Positions 26,790 through 34,913 of a stretch of 64,000 bases of DNA are shown here, one piece after another; the first letter of the stretch is position 1; each line of letters begins with the position of its first letter. The position numbers and the translations under genes were made by a program. The notes beneath the pieces were generated by a model that saw nothing but the letters and a program-made list of their open reading frames with translations, searched no databases and was not told where the DNA came from. Source of the stretch: an uncultured Candidatus Saccharibacteria bacterium (GTDB lineage Bacteria; Patescibacteriota; Saccharimonadia; Saccharimonadales; Saccharimonadaceae); assembly GCA_948614045.1 (NCBI GenBank), contig CAPFSK010000003.1:25698-89697 (forward strand). The letters are read 5' to 3'.

Positions 26790-28307
26790 ATGCCCAAATC
26801 AGAAAATCCGACCTCAGACGAGGTCAGTAAACCACCTGTGGCCGACGACACCGCCGCCGAACCAGAGTCTACAGAAAATATCACTAAGATTTCTGCCGAC
26901 CCCGCCGAAAAAGCAGAAACTAGCACAGACGATATAGAAAATACGGCATCCGAAGTCGCGGAGTCTACAGAATCTACAAAAGTTGCAAAATCCGATCCGA
27001 ATTCCGACGAAGCTAATCCGAAATCTGAAGCAACAGAGAAGAAAACCGCCAAAAAGTCCCGCAAAACTCAGACGAAATCGGAAGAAGTAGATTCGAATTC
27101 GGATCAAAAATCCGTCAAAGCACCAAAAAAGAACAAAAAAGCAGAAAAAACCACAAAATCCGCAAAAACTAAAAGCCCCGTTCAAGTCACTCGGCGCTTC
27201 CGCACAGCTGTCATATCTCTACTCTGCGTCTCTTTACTAATTTCTGCCGCCAGCCTTACTTATATCATCTGGGATATTTTGCGCGGCGACACACCAATCA
27301 CTTTCAACTACGGAAGTGACGGCAATAGCACGAGTTTCGTCGAAGGCTCAATTGCCGACGTTGCCAGCAAGGTCACACCTGGTGTCGTCTCAATCGTTAC
27401 CGAAGTCAATACCACTGGTTTCTTCGGTCAGACTTCGACTTCTACTGCTGCCGGCACTGGCATGATCGTCACTAAAGATGGTTATGTTTTGACTAACAAA
27501 CATGTCATCGACGGTGCGAACAAGATCCAAATCGTCCTCGACGACGGTACAACTTACGACAACGTCGCGACCGTCGCTACCGACCCGCTCAACGACGTTG
27601 CATTTCTGAAAATCAACGACGTTTCCGACCTTCCGACCGTCAAACTCGGAGACTCTAAAACTATTATCGCCGGTCAGCAGGTTATCGCCATCGGCAACGC
27701 TCTCGGACAATTCCAAAATACAATTACTTCCGGCATTATCTCCGGGACCGGCCGCTCGATTACGGCTACCGGTAGCGATTATTCCTCAAACGAAAGCCTG
27801 ACCGACATGATTCAAACCGACGCCGCAATCAACTCCGGCAATTCTGGCGGCCCACTCGTCAATGCCGCCGGCGAAGTCATTGGTATCAATACGGCAACCA
27901 GCGCCAACGCTGACGGTATCGGCTTCGCTATTCCGATTTCCAGTGTCAAAGGCATGCTGAAGAACATCACCACCAATAATTCTGCCGATCGCTCGTACAT
28001 TGGCGTCTACTATGTCAACATTACACCTGACGTCGCTAAGGCCTACAACTTGCCGGTCTCTTCCGGTGCTTACGTCTACAGCCAGTCACAGTACTCCGCA
28101 ATCGTCAAAGATGGCCCTGCCGCTAAGGCCGGACTAAAAGAAAAGGACATCATTACCAAAGTTAATGGCATCAAAGTTGGCAGCGCTGGCTCAGTCTCAA
28201 GCCTGATCGGCGAATACGCGCCCGGCGACACCGTTCAGCTTACCGTCATTCGTGACGGTAAAGAGCGTAGCATCAATGTTACGCTCGGAAAATGCCCGAC
28301 GAATTAA
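26790..28307 (+). CDS. HtrA/DegP-family serine protease
   Basis: The 505-aa protein has a long Lys/Glu/Ser-rich cytoplasmic N-terminus (1-135), one membrane helix (about 138-160), a trypsin-like domain and one C-terminal PDZ domain (about 415-505). The triad is visible as His in LTNKHVID (about 236), Asp in NDVAFLK (about 268) and Ser in NSGNSGGPL (about 351). It should act outside the membrane in protein quality control or surface protein processing. AAGGAGGT precedes the ATG. The charged cytoplasmic tail of some 135 residues is longer than in typical homologues. Confidence 0.92.
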   Translation: MPKSENPTSDEVSKPPVADDTAAEPESTENITKISADPAEKAETSTDDIENTASEVAESTESTKVAKSDPNSDEANPKSEATEKKTAKKSRKTQTKSEEVDSNSDQKSVKAPKKNKKAEKTTKSAKTKSPVQVTRRFRTAVISLLCVSLLISAASLTYIIWDILRGDTPITFNYGSDGNSTSFVEGSIADVASKVTPGVVSIVTEVNTTGFFGQTSTSTAAGTGMIVTKDGYVLTNKHVIDGANKIQIVLDDGTTYDNVATVATDPLNDVAFLKINDVSDLPTVKLGDSKTIIAGQQVIAIGNALGQFQNTITSGIISGTGRSITATGSDYSSNESLTDMIQTDAAINSGNSGGPLVNAAGEVIGINTATSANADGIGFAIPISSVKGMLKNITTNNSADRSYIGVYYVNITPDVAKAYNLPVSSGAYVYSQSQYSAIVKDGPAAKAGLKEKDIITKVNGIKVGSAGSVSSLIGEYAPGDTVQLTVIRDGKERSINVTLGKCPTN

Positions 28308-28324
28308 AGTCTAAGCTAAATTAC

Positions 28325-28352
28325 GAAACGCCTCGCATAAGCGGGGCGTTTC
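28325..28352 (+). terminator. Terminator of the htrA-like gene
   Basis: GAAACGCC (28325-28332) pairs with GGCGTTTC (28345-28352). Only a short T-tract follows. Confidence 0.65.
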
Positions 28353-28382
28353 AATAGAAGATCGGCACTGAACCGGGTAACC

Positions 28383-28580
28383 CTAGAGGCAGCGGAGGCG
28401 GAGACTAACCCAACGGTTATTGCTGTTGGAGGGATTGACGTTTGTAGGGTTCATGTCCAAGAAATATGCGTTAGTCGCTGATTGCGCCGTACGTGACCAG
28501 CCGTAGCCGTTGTTGCCAACGTTCCACATCGCACCAGCATCAACATTAACCCACCCGCTACGGACAAAAGCCAAGCGCAA
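28383..28580 (-). repeat. LRCL cassette 4
   Basis: The minus strand encodes LAFVRSG, a variable centre with YGWSRT, and LRLRCL then stop. Homology begins almost exactly at LAFVRSG. The upstream IVQLP segment of cassettes 3, 5 and 6 is missing. The right edge differs (CTCCGCCTCCGCTGCCTC for TTCCCCCTCCGCTGCC), the most diverged edge of the family. It lies just beyond the htrA-like terminator. No start signal is present. Confidence 0.78.
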
Positions 28581-28837
28581 TTACACCCTATGCAAAACGC
28601 CTAAGTCCAGAAGTTGCTTAACCAAACCTCATGCCTTAACTTAAGGTATTGTACGAGACTCCTTACTTTTCCTAAATTTTAGAGCACAACTTCACGATCT
28701 TCAATCATTGAGGGTTTAAGCGGTCGGAGCTTGACCTCAAATACCACTTCCAACTCCCATGGATTCCTAGCATCCACAAATTTATCATAACATATCCGCC
28801 CTATGATATAATAAACGCAGATAAGACAGGAGAAAAT
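28581..28837. other. Intergenic region, little recognised
   Basis: I see no gene here. TATAAT at about 28806-28811 followed by CAGGAG near 28828 provides promoter and ribosome site for the next gene. Confidence 0.4.
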
Positions 28838-29167
28838 ATGCTTAGTGTTGCAGATTTCGACAAAGTCGAAATGCGCGTCGGCACAATTCTAGCCGTCAGC
28901 CCCAACAAACGCGCCCGCAAACCCGCCTATAAAGTTACGATTGACCTCGGCTCTGAACTCGGCATCAAAAATTCTTCCGCTCAAATTACCAAATACTATA
29001 CCCCGGAAGACCTAATCGGAAGACAAGTAGTCGTTGTGACAAATTTTGAACCTATCCGAATTGCTGACGTCAAAAGCGAAGTCCGTATTCTCGGCGCCGA
29101 AGCTGAAGATAGTTGCGTTTTACTCAGCCTTGAGCGCCCAGTCGAAAACGGCAGTCGGATCTTCTAG
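28838..29167 (+). CDS. csaA: CsaA-like tRNA-binding-domain protein
   Basis: The 109-aa protein is a single EMAP/Trbp111-type OB fold, as in CsaA and the C-terminus of MetRS. Diagnostic parts are DFDKVEMRVGTI at the start, YKVTIDLG, the SSAQIT strand, LIGRQVVVVTNF and the late LGAE. CsaA binds tRNA-like structures as a dimer and has been called a secretion chaperone. I use the symbol for the family, not for a proven role. CAGGAG precedes the ATG. Confidence 0.88.
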   Translation: MLSVADFDKVEMRVGTILAVSPNKRARKPAYKVTIDLGSELGIKNSSAQITKYYTPEDLIGRQVVVVTNFEPIRIADVKSEVRILGAEAEDSCVLLSLERPVENGSRIF

Positions 29168-29194
29168 TCTAGCCAGAACATCAGCAAAAACCAA

Positions 29195-29220
29195 AAAATC
29201 CTGCCTTCGCAGGATTTTTT
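29195..29220 (+). terminator. Intrinsic terminator
   Basis: AAAAATCCTG pairs with CAGGATTTTT around CCTTCG. Confidence 0.85.
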
Positions 29221-29270
29221 GCTGTCGCCCTGACCATTTTCCGTCTATGAGCTAGCTCACTACCAGAAAA

Positions 29271-29345
29271 TGGCTGGGGATGAGGGATTCGAACCCCCGA
29301 ATGCCGGGACCAGAACCCGGTGCCTTACCACTTGGCGAATCCCCA
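29271..29345 (-). tRNA. tRNA-Gln (CUG)
   Basis: The minus-strand cloverleaf has anticodon loop TTCTGGT between CCGGG and CCCGG, T-arm GGTTCGAATCC, and encoded CCA. Confidence 0.95.
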
Positions 29346-29353
29346 AGGAGCGA

Positions 29354-29381
29354 GTAAAAAGAAAACAAGTTTTCTTTTTAC
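29354..29381. other. Perfect 13-bp palindrome 5' of tRNA-Gln
   Basis: GTAAAAAGAAAAC is followed by AA and its exact reverse complement. Read leftward it would give a hairpin between the Nudix gene and tRNA-Gln, acting as a terminator or processing site. Confidence 0.6.
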
Positions 29382-29492
29382 GAACGACGCCGGGGCGATT
29401 TTGCGAAGCAAAACCTTCCCCAAAGTGCTCAGGTTTCCCCGAACACCTCCATTATAGCACAAAATCCAAGTTTAGCCTAGAATTTCGCTAGC

Positions 29493-30053
29493 CTAATACT
29501 TCCGCGTCCGCTCAATCAACCCCAGATAATGCGGCGACATCAAGCCCTCCTTCGATTTCTTGATTATCTCCTCAAAATCAATCCAACGCACCCCACTATT
29601 TTCATCCGGTTTAATTCTATATATTTCACTTTCATCCGCCTCCAGCAAGAACCCGCAATTCAAGTGCAAATGTGAACTTACGAACTCGCCTCGCCGTACA
29701 TGTGGCGGTACGCCAAGAACCTCCAAATCAAAAATATCACTTATCAAGGGACGCACACTACTAAGCCCCGTCTCCTCACTCGCTTCACGCAAAGCAACTG
29801 CCAGCAAATCCGTCTCACCATCAGCATGACCGCCCGTCCACATCCACATCCGCTCAATATTATGATAAATCATTAGCGCCTTCGTCCGTTCCGCGTTTAC
29901 CACCCAACTCGAAGCTGTAAAATGACAAATCGCATTCTCGCGCGTCAACGTATCCCTAAACGTTTCCATGCATCGCAAAATCAAAGCCTTATCTGCCGCC
30001 TCTCGCCGATTTTGCGGAACGTAATCAAGAATCTGTTTTTGCAGCTGATCCAT
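29493..30053 (-). CDS. Nudix hydrolase
   Basis: The 186-aa protein carries the Nudix helix GGHADGE...REASEETGL (about 74-97). It belongs to a subgroup with HADGE before the helix and has a non-acidic residue where the first Glu of the standard box would be. The REAxEE core that binds metal is intact. Substrate unknown. It runs toward tRNA-Gln, separated from it by a palindrome. Confidence 0.85.
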   Translation of the reverse strand: MDQLQKQILDYVPQNRREAADKALILRCMETFRDTLTRENAICHFTASSWVVNAERTKALMIYHNIERMWMWTGGHADGETDLLAVALREASEETGLSSVRPLISDIFDLEVLGVPPHVRRGEFVSSHLHLNCGFLLEADESEIYRIKPDENSGVRWIDFEEIIKKSKEGLMSPHYLGLIERTRKY

Positions 30054-30090
30054 AAGCTATATTATATAGCATTTTTAGCTGCTTCATGTA

Positions 30091-30158
30091 TATACCAAAC
30101 AAAAATATCTTCCGCAACACATTACAAAAGATATTCTCATCATTTTCAAATTCTAGTG
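30091..30158. repeat. Left flanking repeat of the defence island
   Basis: About 69 bp align with 33851-33919, with shared blocks such as AACAAAAATATCTTC and TTACAAAAGATATT. It looks like a duplicate of the tRNA-Ala 3' terminator region and thus an attachment-site scar. Confidence 0.7.
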
Positions 30159-30165
30159 AACCACA

Positions 30166-30264
30166 ATGCAGGAAGTTAGAACTGCTATTGTGGATGAATT
30201 ACTGAATAGTAATCCGATATATTTTACTTATGATAGAAGTAGTTTTATTTATGGAATAAATTAG
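30166..30264 (+). CDS. Possible 32-aa peptide or gene remnant
   Basis: A short frame starts at an ATG directly inside the island's left repeat and ends at TAG. It has no ribosome site. It may be a remnant of an island gene. Low confidence. Confidence 0.2.
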   Translation: MQEVRTAIVDELLNSNPIYFTYDRSSFIYGIN

Positions 30265-30368
30265 TGCAGAGTGAAAACCATTATATAAAAATATAAATTT
30301 TGATGGACTCGTATATCTATGCTCTGCGCCGTTCGTATTCATAGGGTAATTATGATATAATATTATTC

Positions 30369-31997
30369 ATGCAAGAGAATTTTGAATATTGGCTCCCCAA
30401 CGAAGAGGGAAAACGAGAAAAATGTGCCACTCAATCTAACTCGGTTATAATCATTGGGGCGAATGGTGCCGGAAAAAGTCGACTAGGTGTCTGGATTGAG
30501 GATCAGAATAGCAATAATACCCATCGAATAGGAGCACAGCAGAGACTAAATTTTAAAGAAAATATTCAACTCAAAAACTATGAAGAAGCTGAAAATATCG
30601 TCAGATACGGAAGAGCCGATCCGCAGTCAAACCCAAATAAACTTTATCGTTGGACTGTGAATGGAGAAACTCCAAATACAAGACTTATTGATGATTTTGA
30701 GCCCGTGCTAGCAGCGTTACTAGCGCGAAGAACTAATGAAGCATTAGAATTTATGGAGAGTTGTAAATGTGCACAAATCAGTAATACTGATTCTCCAAAA
30801 GTTCCAGAAACCATTGTTGATAAACTGTACTATGTCTGGAATAATATCTTTCCTCATCGTAAATTGAAAATTATTGACTCAAAGTTCTTTGCTTGCTTCA
30901 ATGGTCAACAATATCCAGCTAATCAGATGAGTGACGGCGAGCGCTCCGTTTTGTACCTAGCGGCTCAAGTGTTATGCCTCCCAGAAAAACAAACGCTCAT
31001 TATAGATGAGCCGGAGTTGCATATTCATAGATCTATCATGCATCCCCTTTGGTTAGCCTTGGAAAGGTGCCGACCAGATTGCCTTTTTATCTACATTACT
31101 CATGACACAGATTTTGCAGCGTTACATAATTCATCGGATAAAATTTGGATACAGAGCTATGATGGGCAAAACTGGCAATTGAAGAACCTAGAAAAAAGCG
31201 ATGAGTTGCCAGAGGAGCTCCTGCTTGAACTATTGGGGAATAGAAGAAATGTGATATTCGTTGAGGGCGAGAAAGGCAGCTATGATATCAGGCTGTATAG
31301 TCTGTTGTATCCTGATTATTATATTGTTCCGTGTGGCAGTTGCGAACAAGTCATTTCACGCACAAAAGCCTTTGGAAAGTCCACCCAACTTCACCATTGT
31401 AAGGTGTATGGTATTATAGACCGCGACTATAGAACGGATTCTGAGTTGCTAACCTACAAATCCGATAGTATTTTCTCGATTAAAGTAGCTGAGCTAGAAA
31501 ATCTCTTTCTAGCAGAAGAGGTATTGAAGTGTGTCGGCGAGCATTTGGGATGTAAGTCAGCGGTGACAGATATTAAAGATCAGGTCATGAAGAGGTTCTC
31601 TCAAGCGAAAACCGAACAAGCTAGACTTAAAGTAATCGCAGATATAAAGTATAAACTTAGTACAACAGATATTTCCGGAACGAGCGATCAGGAGATTGAC
31701 AATAGAATTCAAAATCTAGTGAACAATCTAGATTTTAATAGCATGAAGCAGGAGACCTTAGCTGAGTACGAAGACATTATTAGAAATAGCGATTACTATG
31801 AAGTCTTAGCAAAATATAATAATAAGAAAATGTCACAAAGCATTGGCCACTATTTTAGCCTACAGGACAAAGACTATATTGCCTCGGTGCTTAATTTTCT
31901 AGAGAAGGATGTCTGTAATGGTTTACGAGGGGCTTTCATAAAATATTTGCCCGAAGATATACCTACTACGCCCGTCAAAACTTCCATAGATAAGTAA
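30369..31997 (+). CDS. Fused AAA ATPase - DUF4435 protein (PARIS-like)
   Basis: The 542-aa protein has an ABC/AAA15-type ATPase (P-loop GANGAGKS at about 31, signature MSDGERS about 187, Walker B TLIIDEPELH about 208, switch THD about 243). A DUF4435/TOPRIM-like domain follows from about 290 (VEGE about 298, IIDRD about 349, AELEN about 378). In PARIS anti-phage systems AriA is such an ATPase and AriB a DUF4435 nuclease, and fused forms are known. The fusion order matches. The OLD family is the main alternative. TATAAT ends 7 nt before the ATG, so the mRNA should be leaderless. The gene sits in an AT-rich island at tRNA-Ala. Confidence 0.75.
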   Translation: MQENFEYWLPNEEGKREKCATQSNSVIIIGANGAGKSRLGVWIEDQNSNNTHRIGAQQRLNFKENIQLKNYEEAENIVRYGRADPQSNPNKLYRWTVNGETPNTRLIDDFEPVLAALLARRTNEALEFMESCKCAQISNTDSPKVPETIVDKLYYVWNNIFPHRKLKIIDSKFFACFNGQQYPANQMSDGERSVLYLAAQVLCLPEKQTLIIDEPELHIHRSIMHPLWLALERCRPDCLFIYITHDTDFAALHNSSDKIWIQSYDGQNWQLKNLEKSDELPEELLLELLGNRRNVIFVEGEKGSYDIRLYSLLYPDYYIVPCGSCEQVISRTKAFGKSTQLHHCKVYGIIDRDYRTDSELLTYKSDSIFSIKVAELENLFLAEEVLKCVGEHLGCKSAVTDIKDQVMKRFSQAKTEQARLKVIADIKYKLSTTDISGTSDQEIDNRIQNLVNNLDFNSMKQETLAEYEDIIRNSDYYEVLAKYNNKKMSQSIGHYFSLQDKDYIASVLNFLEKDVCNGLRGAFIKYLPEDIPTTPVKTSIDK

Positions 31998-32029
31998 CGC
32001 ACATACTAGCTCCCTACCCTCGACAACCC

Positions 32030-32278
32030 TTATAGTATCTGAGTTCGTCCATGAATGCACACAAAAATACACCACATAAAAAATATGAGCCTACTTGCTG
32101 AGACATAGAATTGAATCGCAAAAATGAGCAACACCGCCAAGCCCAACACTAAAAGCATAATTATCATTAGTGTTTTTGCAAAAACGTAATGCAGCTCAAA
32201 ATACCTTGTCAATGGCATACTGAAATATAGAGCCTTATTCCAAGAAAAGAACTTAGCGCAAAACGATGGTGACTGCAT
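32030..32278 (-). CDS. Small membrane protein of the Fic operon
   Basis: The 82-aa protein has two hydrophobic helices (about 33-57 and 60-74) and no recognised motif. Its ATG overlaps the stop of the preceding gene (TGATG), so it is coupled to it. It is the last gene of the VbhA-Fic-membrane operon. Confidence 0.5.
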   Translation of the reverse strand: MQSPSFCAKFFSWNKALYFSMPLTRYFELHYVFAKTLMIIMLLVLGLAVLLIFAIQFYVSASRLIFFMWCIFVCIHGRTQIL

Positions 32279-33033
32279 CAAAGTCTTTTAACCTTTCTTT
32301 TTATGCAAACGTATTTGGTCTTCATTTTATGAAATAGAACTTTATATCGCTTGATTCGCTTTGTTTTACTCAAAATTAATTGACTTGATGGAAATCCTCC
32401 ATATTGACACCTCAAAACAGCAGTCATATTATCTCCGAAAAGTTTCCAGCTATTGTATTTATATTTTGTAAAAAATACAGGCTCATGCTTATCCGTCCAA
32501 TCACTTGATCCAAATCTATACCCAAGAATATTCTGAAACGGAAGACGATATATGATCATGTCATATGGTAATTCTAGATATTTCTTAAACTGCTTATTTG
32601 AACCATCAATAAACCACTTATGCGTTTTCTCGTTATAATAAATCCGATCACCACAAAAACTAACCTCTTCTATGATCGCTACGTCCGTATTAGAAATATA
32701 CCCACTAGGAACATGTTTTTCTGAAAATTTGTACCAGTATAAATATTTACGAAAACCGTCATCATCTAGCTTATATGGGTAATTTTTGTAGAAGACTAAT
32801 CTAACTCCATAATCATGGCCACCCGAACCAATGTATTTTTCCAATTCACGCGATAGTGTATGAGATGTTTGTTCATCACGCTGCATCTCGTTAATCTTAT
32901 TCTGCATTTTTCTGGTTCTAAGATATTTTATGATATCACAAATGGCGTATATTGCCGTGATGAAACCAACGATCGTAATTATATCTATTATAAAATTGAC
33001 TAGCGTTTCATTGCTGCAATACCACTCAAGCAT
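32278..33033 (-). CDS. Single-helix membrane protein of the Fic operon
   Basis: The 251-aa product has one or two helices near residues 13-32 and a polar cytoplasmic domain rich in Tyr, Lys and Asp. I know no family. I start it at the ATG at 33033, which overlaps the last codons of fic (ATGCTTGA). The longer in-frame extension lies inside fic and is not credible. The layout (helix near the N-terminus, large soluble domain) is like SLATT-type or other membrane effectors, but that is only a suggestion. Confidence 0.6.
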   Translation of the reverse strand: MLEWYCSNETLVNFIIDIITIVGFITAIYAICDIIKYLRTRKMQNKINEMQRDEQTSHTLSRELEKYIGSGGHDYGVRLVFYKNYPYKLDDDGFRKYLYWYKFSEKHVPSGYISNTDVAIIEEVSFCGDRIYYNEKTHKWFIDGSNKQFKKYLELPYDMIIYRLPFQNILGYRFGSSDWTDKHEPVFFTKYKYNSWKLFGDNMTAVLRCQYGGFPSSQLILSKTKRIKRYKVLFHKMKTKYVCIKRKVKRL

Positions 33034-33610
33034 TTTTGGACACAATTCCATCAAACATCCCTTTTGACAGTTCAAGATTATTTTCAACCCTACCGACCAG
33101 TGAAGCATTATCCAGTTCATCACCAACAACTTTGCTCCAATCAATTTTATATCCCGCCTCATTTGCAACTCTTTGCCGGAAAACTCTTTGCGTACGACCA
33201 TTACCTTCACGGAATGGATGAATAAAATTCAACTGCTCATAAGAATACGCTAAACGTTCAACAAATTTTTTTCGGTTTAGACCTCGTAAGCTATTTTCTT
33301 TGCCTAGTTCATCAAATACAAACTTCGCTCCATTTTCTAGAAATCTATAATCCAAAAAATACTCTTCACTCCCTTTACGAATGTCTACCGTACGCAAATC
33401 CCCAGCCCAATCATAAATTTTGCCGAATAACGCCTTGTGAATTCTCCTTAATTCCAATAAATCAACAGTATGAGGAATACTATCCAGAGATATTTCTGCA
33501 AGCGTGACAATATCTCCTTCAGCCTTATGCAATTCTTGATAAGTTATCGCTCCGACTAAGTTTCGCAAAATACCAGTTTCCGGATCAATATACGGGTCAA
33601 CAAAAGCCAA
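33026..33610 (-). CDS. fic: Fic-domain AMPylase-type toxin
   Basis: The 194-aa protein has the complete Fic motif HPFREGNGRTQRVF (about 125) with the catalytic His and the anion-binding GNGR loop, and the flap region before it. Fic enzymes transfer AMP to hydroxyl side chains of targets such as gyrase. It starts with TTG two nt after the antitoxin stop, so translation is coupled. The motif is intact, therefore the toxin should be active unless bound by the antitoxin. Confidence 0.9.
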   Translation of the reverse strand: MAFVDPYIDPETGILRNLVGAITYQELHKAEGDIVTLAEISLDSIPHTVDLLELRRIHKALFGKIYDWAGDLRTVDIRKGSEEYFLDYRFLENGAKFVFDELGKENSLRGLNRKKFVERLAYSYEQLNFIHPFREGNGRTQRVFRQRVANEAGYKIDWSKVVGDELDNASLVGRVENNLELSKGMFDGIVSKNA

Positions 33611-33612
33611 AA

Positions 33613-33777
33613 CTATTTAACTCCATAGCGAGCATAAACTTGCTCGGCAGCTTCTCGTGCAGAAATTTTGCCAGCAACATATTCATCAAGAGTCTTTTTT
33701 GTGCTTTTTGAAACATTCAAACCTTCTAGTTTTTCGTTGGCAATAGCCTGTTTGACTTTTTCTTTTCGCGATTCCAT
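33613..33777 (-). CDS. VbhA-like antitoxin of Fic
   Basis: The 54-aa protein resembles the VbhA antitoxin domain: the helix ANEKLEGLNVS carries the inhibitory E-G element, and the end shows YVAGKISAREAAEQV, as in class I Fic antitoxins. The inhibitory Glu would block the Fic active site. TATAAT ends 7 nt before this ATG, giving a leaderless mRNA. A longer upstream frame overlaps the promoter and is rejected. Confidence 0.8.
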   Translation of the reverse strand: MESRKEKVKQAIANEKLEGLNVSKSTKKTLDEYVAGKISAREAAEQVYARYGVK

Positions 33778-33850
33778 ATTTACAATTATATCACAAAAGA
33801 AGTCTCCATGGAAGGTAACTAACGCACTGCACAGAAACTTCAATAAACAT

Positions 33851-33919
33851 TATACAACAAACAAAAATATCTTCTGCAGCATGTTACAAAAGATATTTCC
33901 AATAATTTCAGATCCTGGT
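33851..33919. repeat. Right flanking repeat of the defence island, tRNA-Ala terminator
   Basis: It covers the 3' end and terminator of tRNA-Ala: ATATCTT/AAGATAT form a hairpin followed, on the minus strand, by TTTTTG. The copy at 30091-30158 is the other boundary of the island. Confidence 0.7.
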
Positions 33920-33992
33920 GGAGTATATGAGACTCGAACTCATGACCTCTTCAATGCCATTGAAGCGCTCTAGCCAACTGAGCTAATACCCC
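33916..33992 (-). tRNA. tRNA-Ala (GGC)
   Basis: The cloverleaf has anticodon loop ATGGCAT between CTTCA and TGAAG. The G3-U70 identity pair of alanine tRNAs is visible in the acceptor stem. CCA is encoded. Confidence 0.95.
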
Positions 33993-34094
33993 ATAGAAAG
34001 ATTATAACATAAAGAAATCGCTTTGCGAAGACCCTTTTACTAGCATCAATGCCCATTAACCCATATTTCACAAAAATAACACCGTAACGTATGT

Positions 34095-34242
34095 TATAAT
34101 AGTCTTGTCTAGAACAAATTCGAAGGAACAGCTTAACTTTTAAGCTGGGCTAATGTTTTCTAAAGTTAAGCCTTTGGATTTGTTCTAGACAAACAAATAT
34201 AACATTGGCCCATTTTTGTTTGGCCAAAGAGAGGAATAAAAG
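34095..34242 (+). promoter_or_regulatory. Extended -10 promoter and switch-like 5' leader
   Basis: TGTTATAAT (34092-34100) is a perfect extended -10. The leader then holds a 15-bp perfect stem (34105-34119 with 34178-34192). Inside it, GCTTAACTTT (34131-34140) can pair with AAAGTTAAGC (34162-34171) or, instead, AGCTTAA (34130-34136) with TTAAGCT (34140-34146). These pairings exclude each other. A further TTGGCC/GGCCAA hairpin stands before the AGAGG ribosome site. It could be a cis-acting RNA switch. Confidence 0.6.
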
Positions 34243-34812
34243 ATGAGCGAAAGCAAATCAACTCAACAACCAATTTACAAAAAATGGTGGTTCTGGGCAG
34301 CAATAGTATTAGTAACCTGTGTCATTGGTGGCGCAATAAGCGGCTCAAACAAAGACGCCCAAAAAGTCGGTGAAAACAGCAACGAAACATCAACCTCAGA
34401 GACCAGTGACGACGATAATAGCCAAAAAACTTTCAAGGTCGGCGACATCATCGCAATTGAAAGCCAGGAAATGACAATTACATCCGTTGACCGTAACTGG
34501 AACAGTAGTAATCAATTCGTCAAACCAGCTGAAGGTAAAGAATACATCAAGGTAAACATCACACTAACCAATAAATCGGATGATAAGATGTCATACCTCA
34601 GCAATGCCTGGAAAATCGAAGACAAAGACGGTGCACTTGAAAATGCTGCCGTTGTCGTCGGCAATGACGATAACTTAACTTATGGCGAAATCACTGCGGG
34701 CGGTAAAAAGGCTGGCTCTCTTATCTTCGAAGTGCCAGCCGGCGACACTAATCTCAAAATCCACTATGAACCATCCTTATGGTCTGGACGCGAAGCTATT
34801 ATCGAGCTTTAG
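34243..34812 (+). CDS. Membrane-anchored DUF4352 protein
   Basis: The 189-aa protein has an N-terminal helix (about 15-36) after a KKWW cluster, a Ser/Thr/Asp-rich linker (42-65) and an immunoglobulin-like DUF4352 domain (66-189). The domain shows YIKVNITLTNKSD and SLIFEVPAG, both diagnostic. The domain should lie outside the cell. Partners are unknown. The gene is monocistronic, with its own promoter, an unusual structured leader and a terminator. Confidence 0.85.
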   Translation: MSESKSTQQPIYKKWWFWAAIVLVTCVIGGAISGSNKDAQKVGENSNETSTSETSDDDNSQKTFKVGDIIAIESQEMTITSVDRNWNSSNQFVKPAEGKEYIKVNITLTNKSDDKMSYLSNAWKIEDKDGALENAAVVVGNDDNLTYGEITAGGKKAGSLIFEVPAGDTNLKIHYEPSLWSGREAIIEL

Positions 34813-34845
34813 CATCCTAAGATTAAAAACTATAATACACTTAAT

Positions 34846-34879
34846 AAAGCCCTCTGAGTTCAATTTCAGGGGGCTTTAT
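34846..34879. terminator. Bidirectional terminator
   Basis: AAAGCCCTCTGA pairs with TCAGGGGGCTTT (one G-U) and ATA follows. It serves the DUF4352 gene and possibly the convergent murD transcript. Confidence 0.7.
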
Positions 34880-34913
34880 ACAAAATACCACTAACCTTAT
34901 ACCAAACGCGCCC

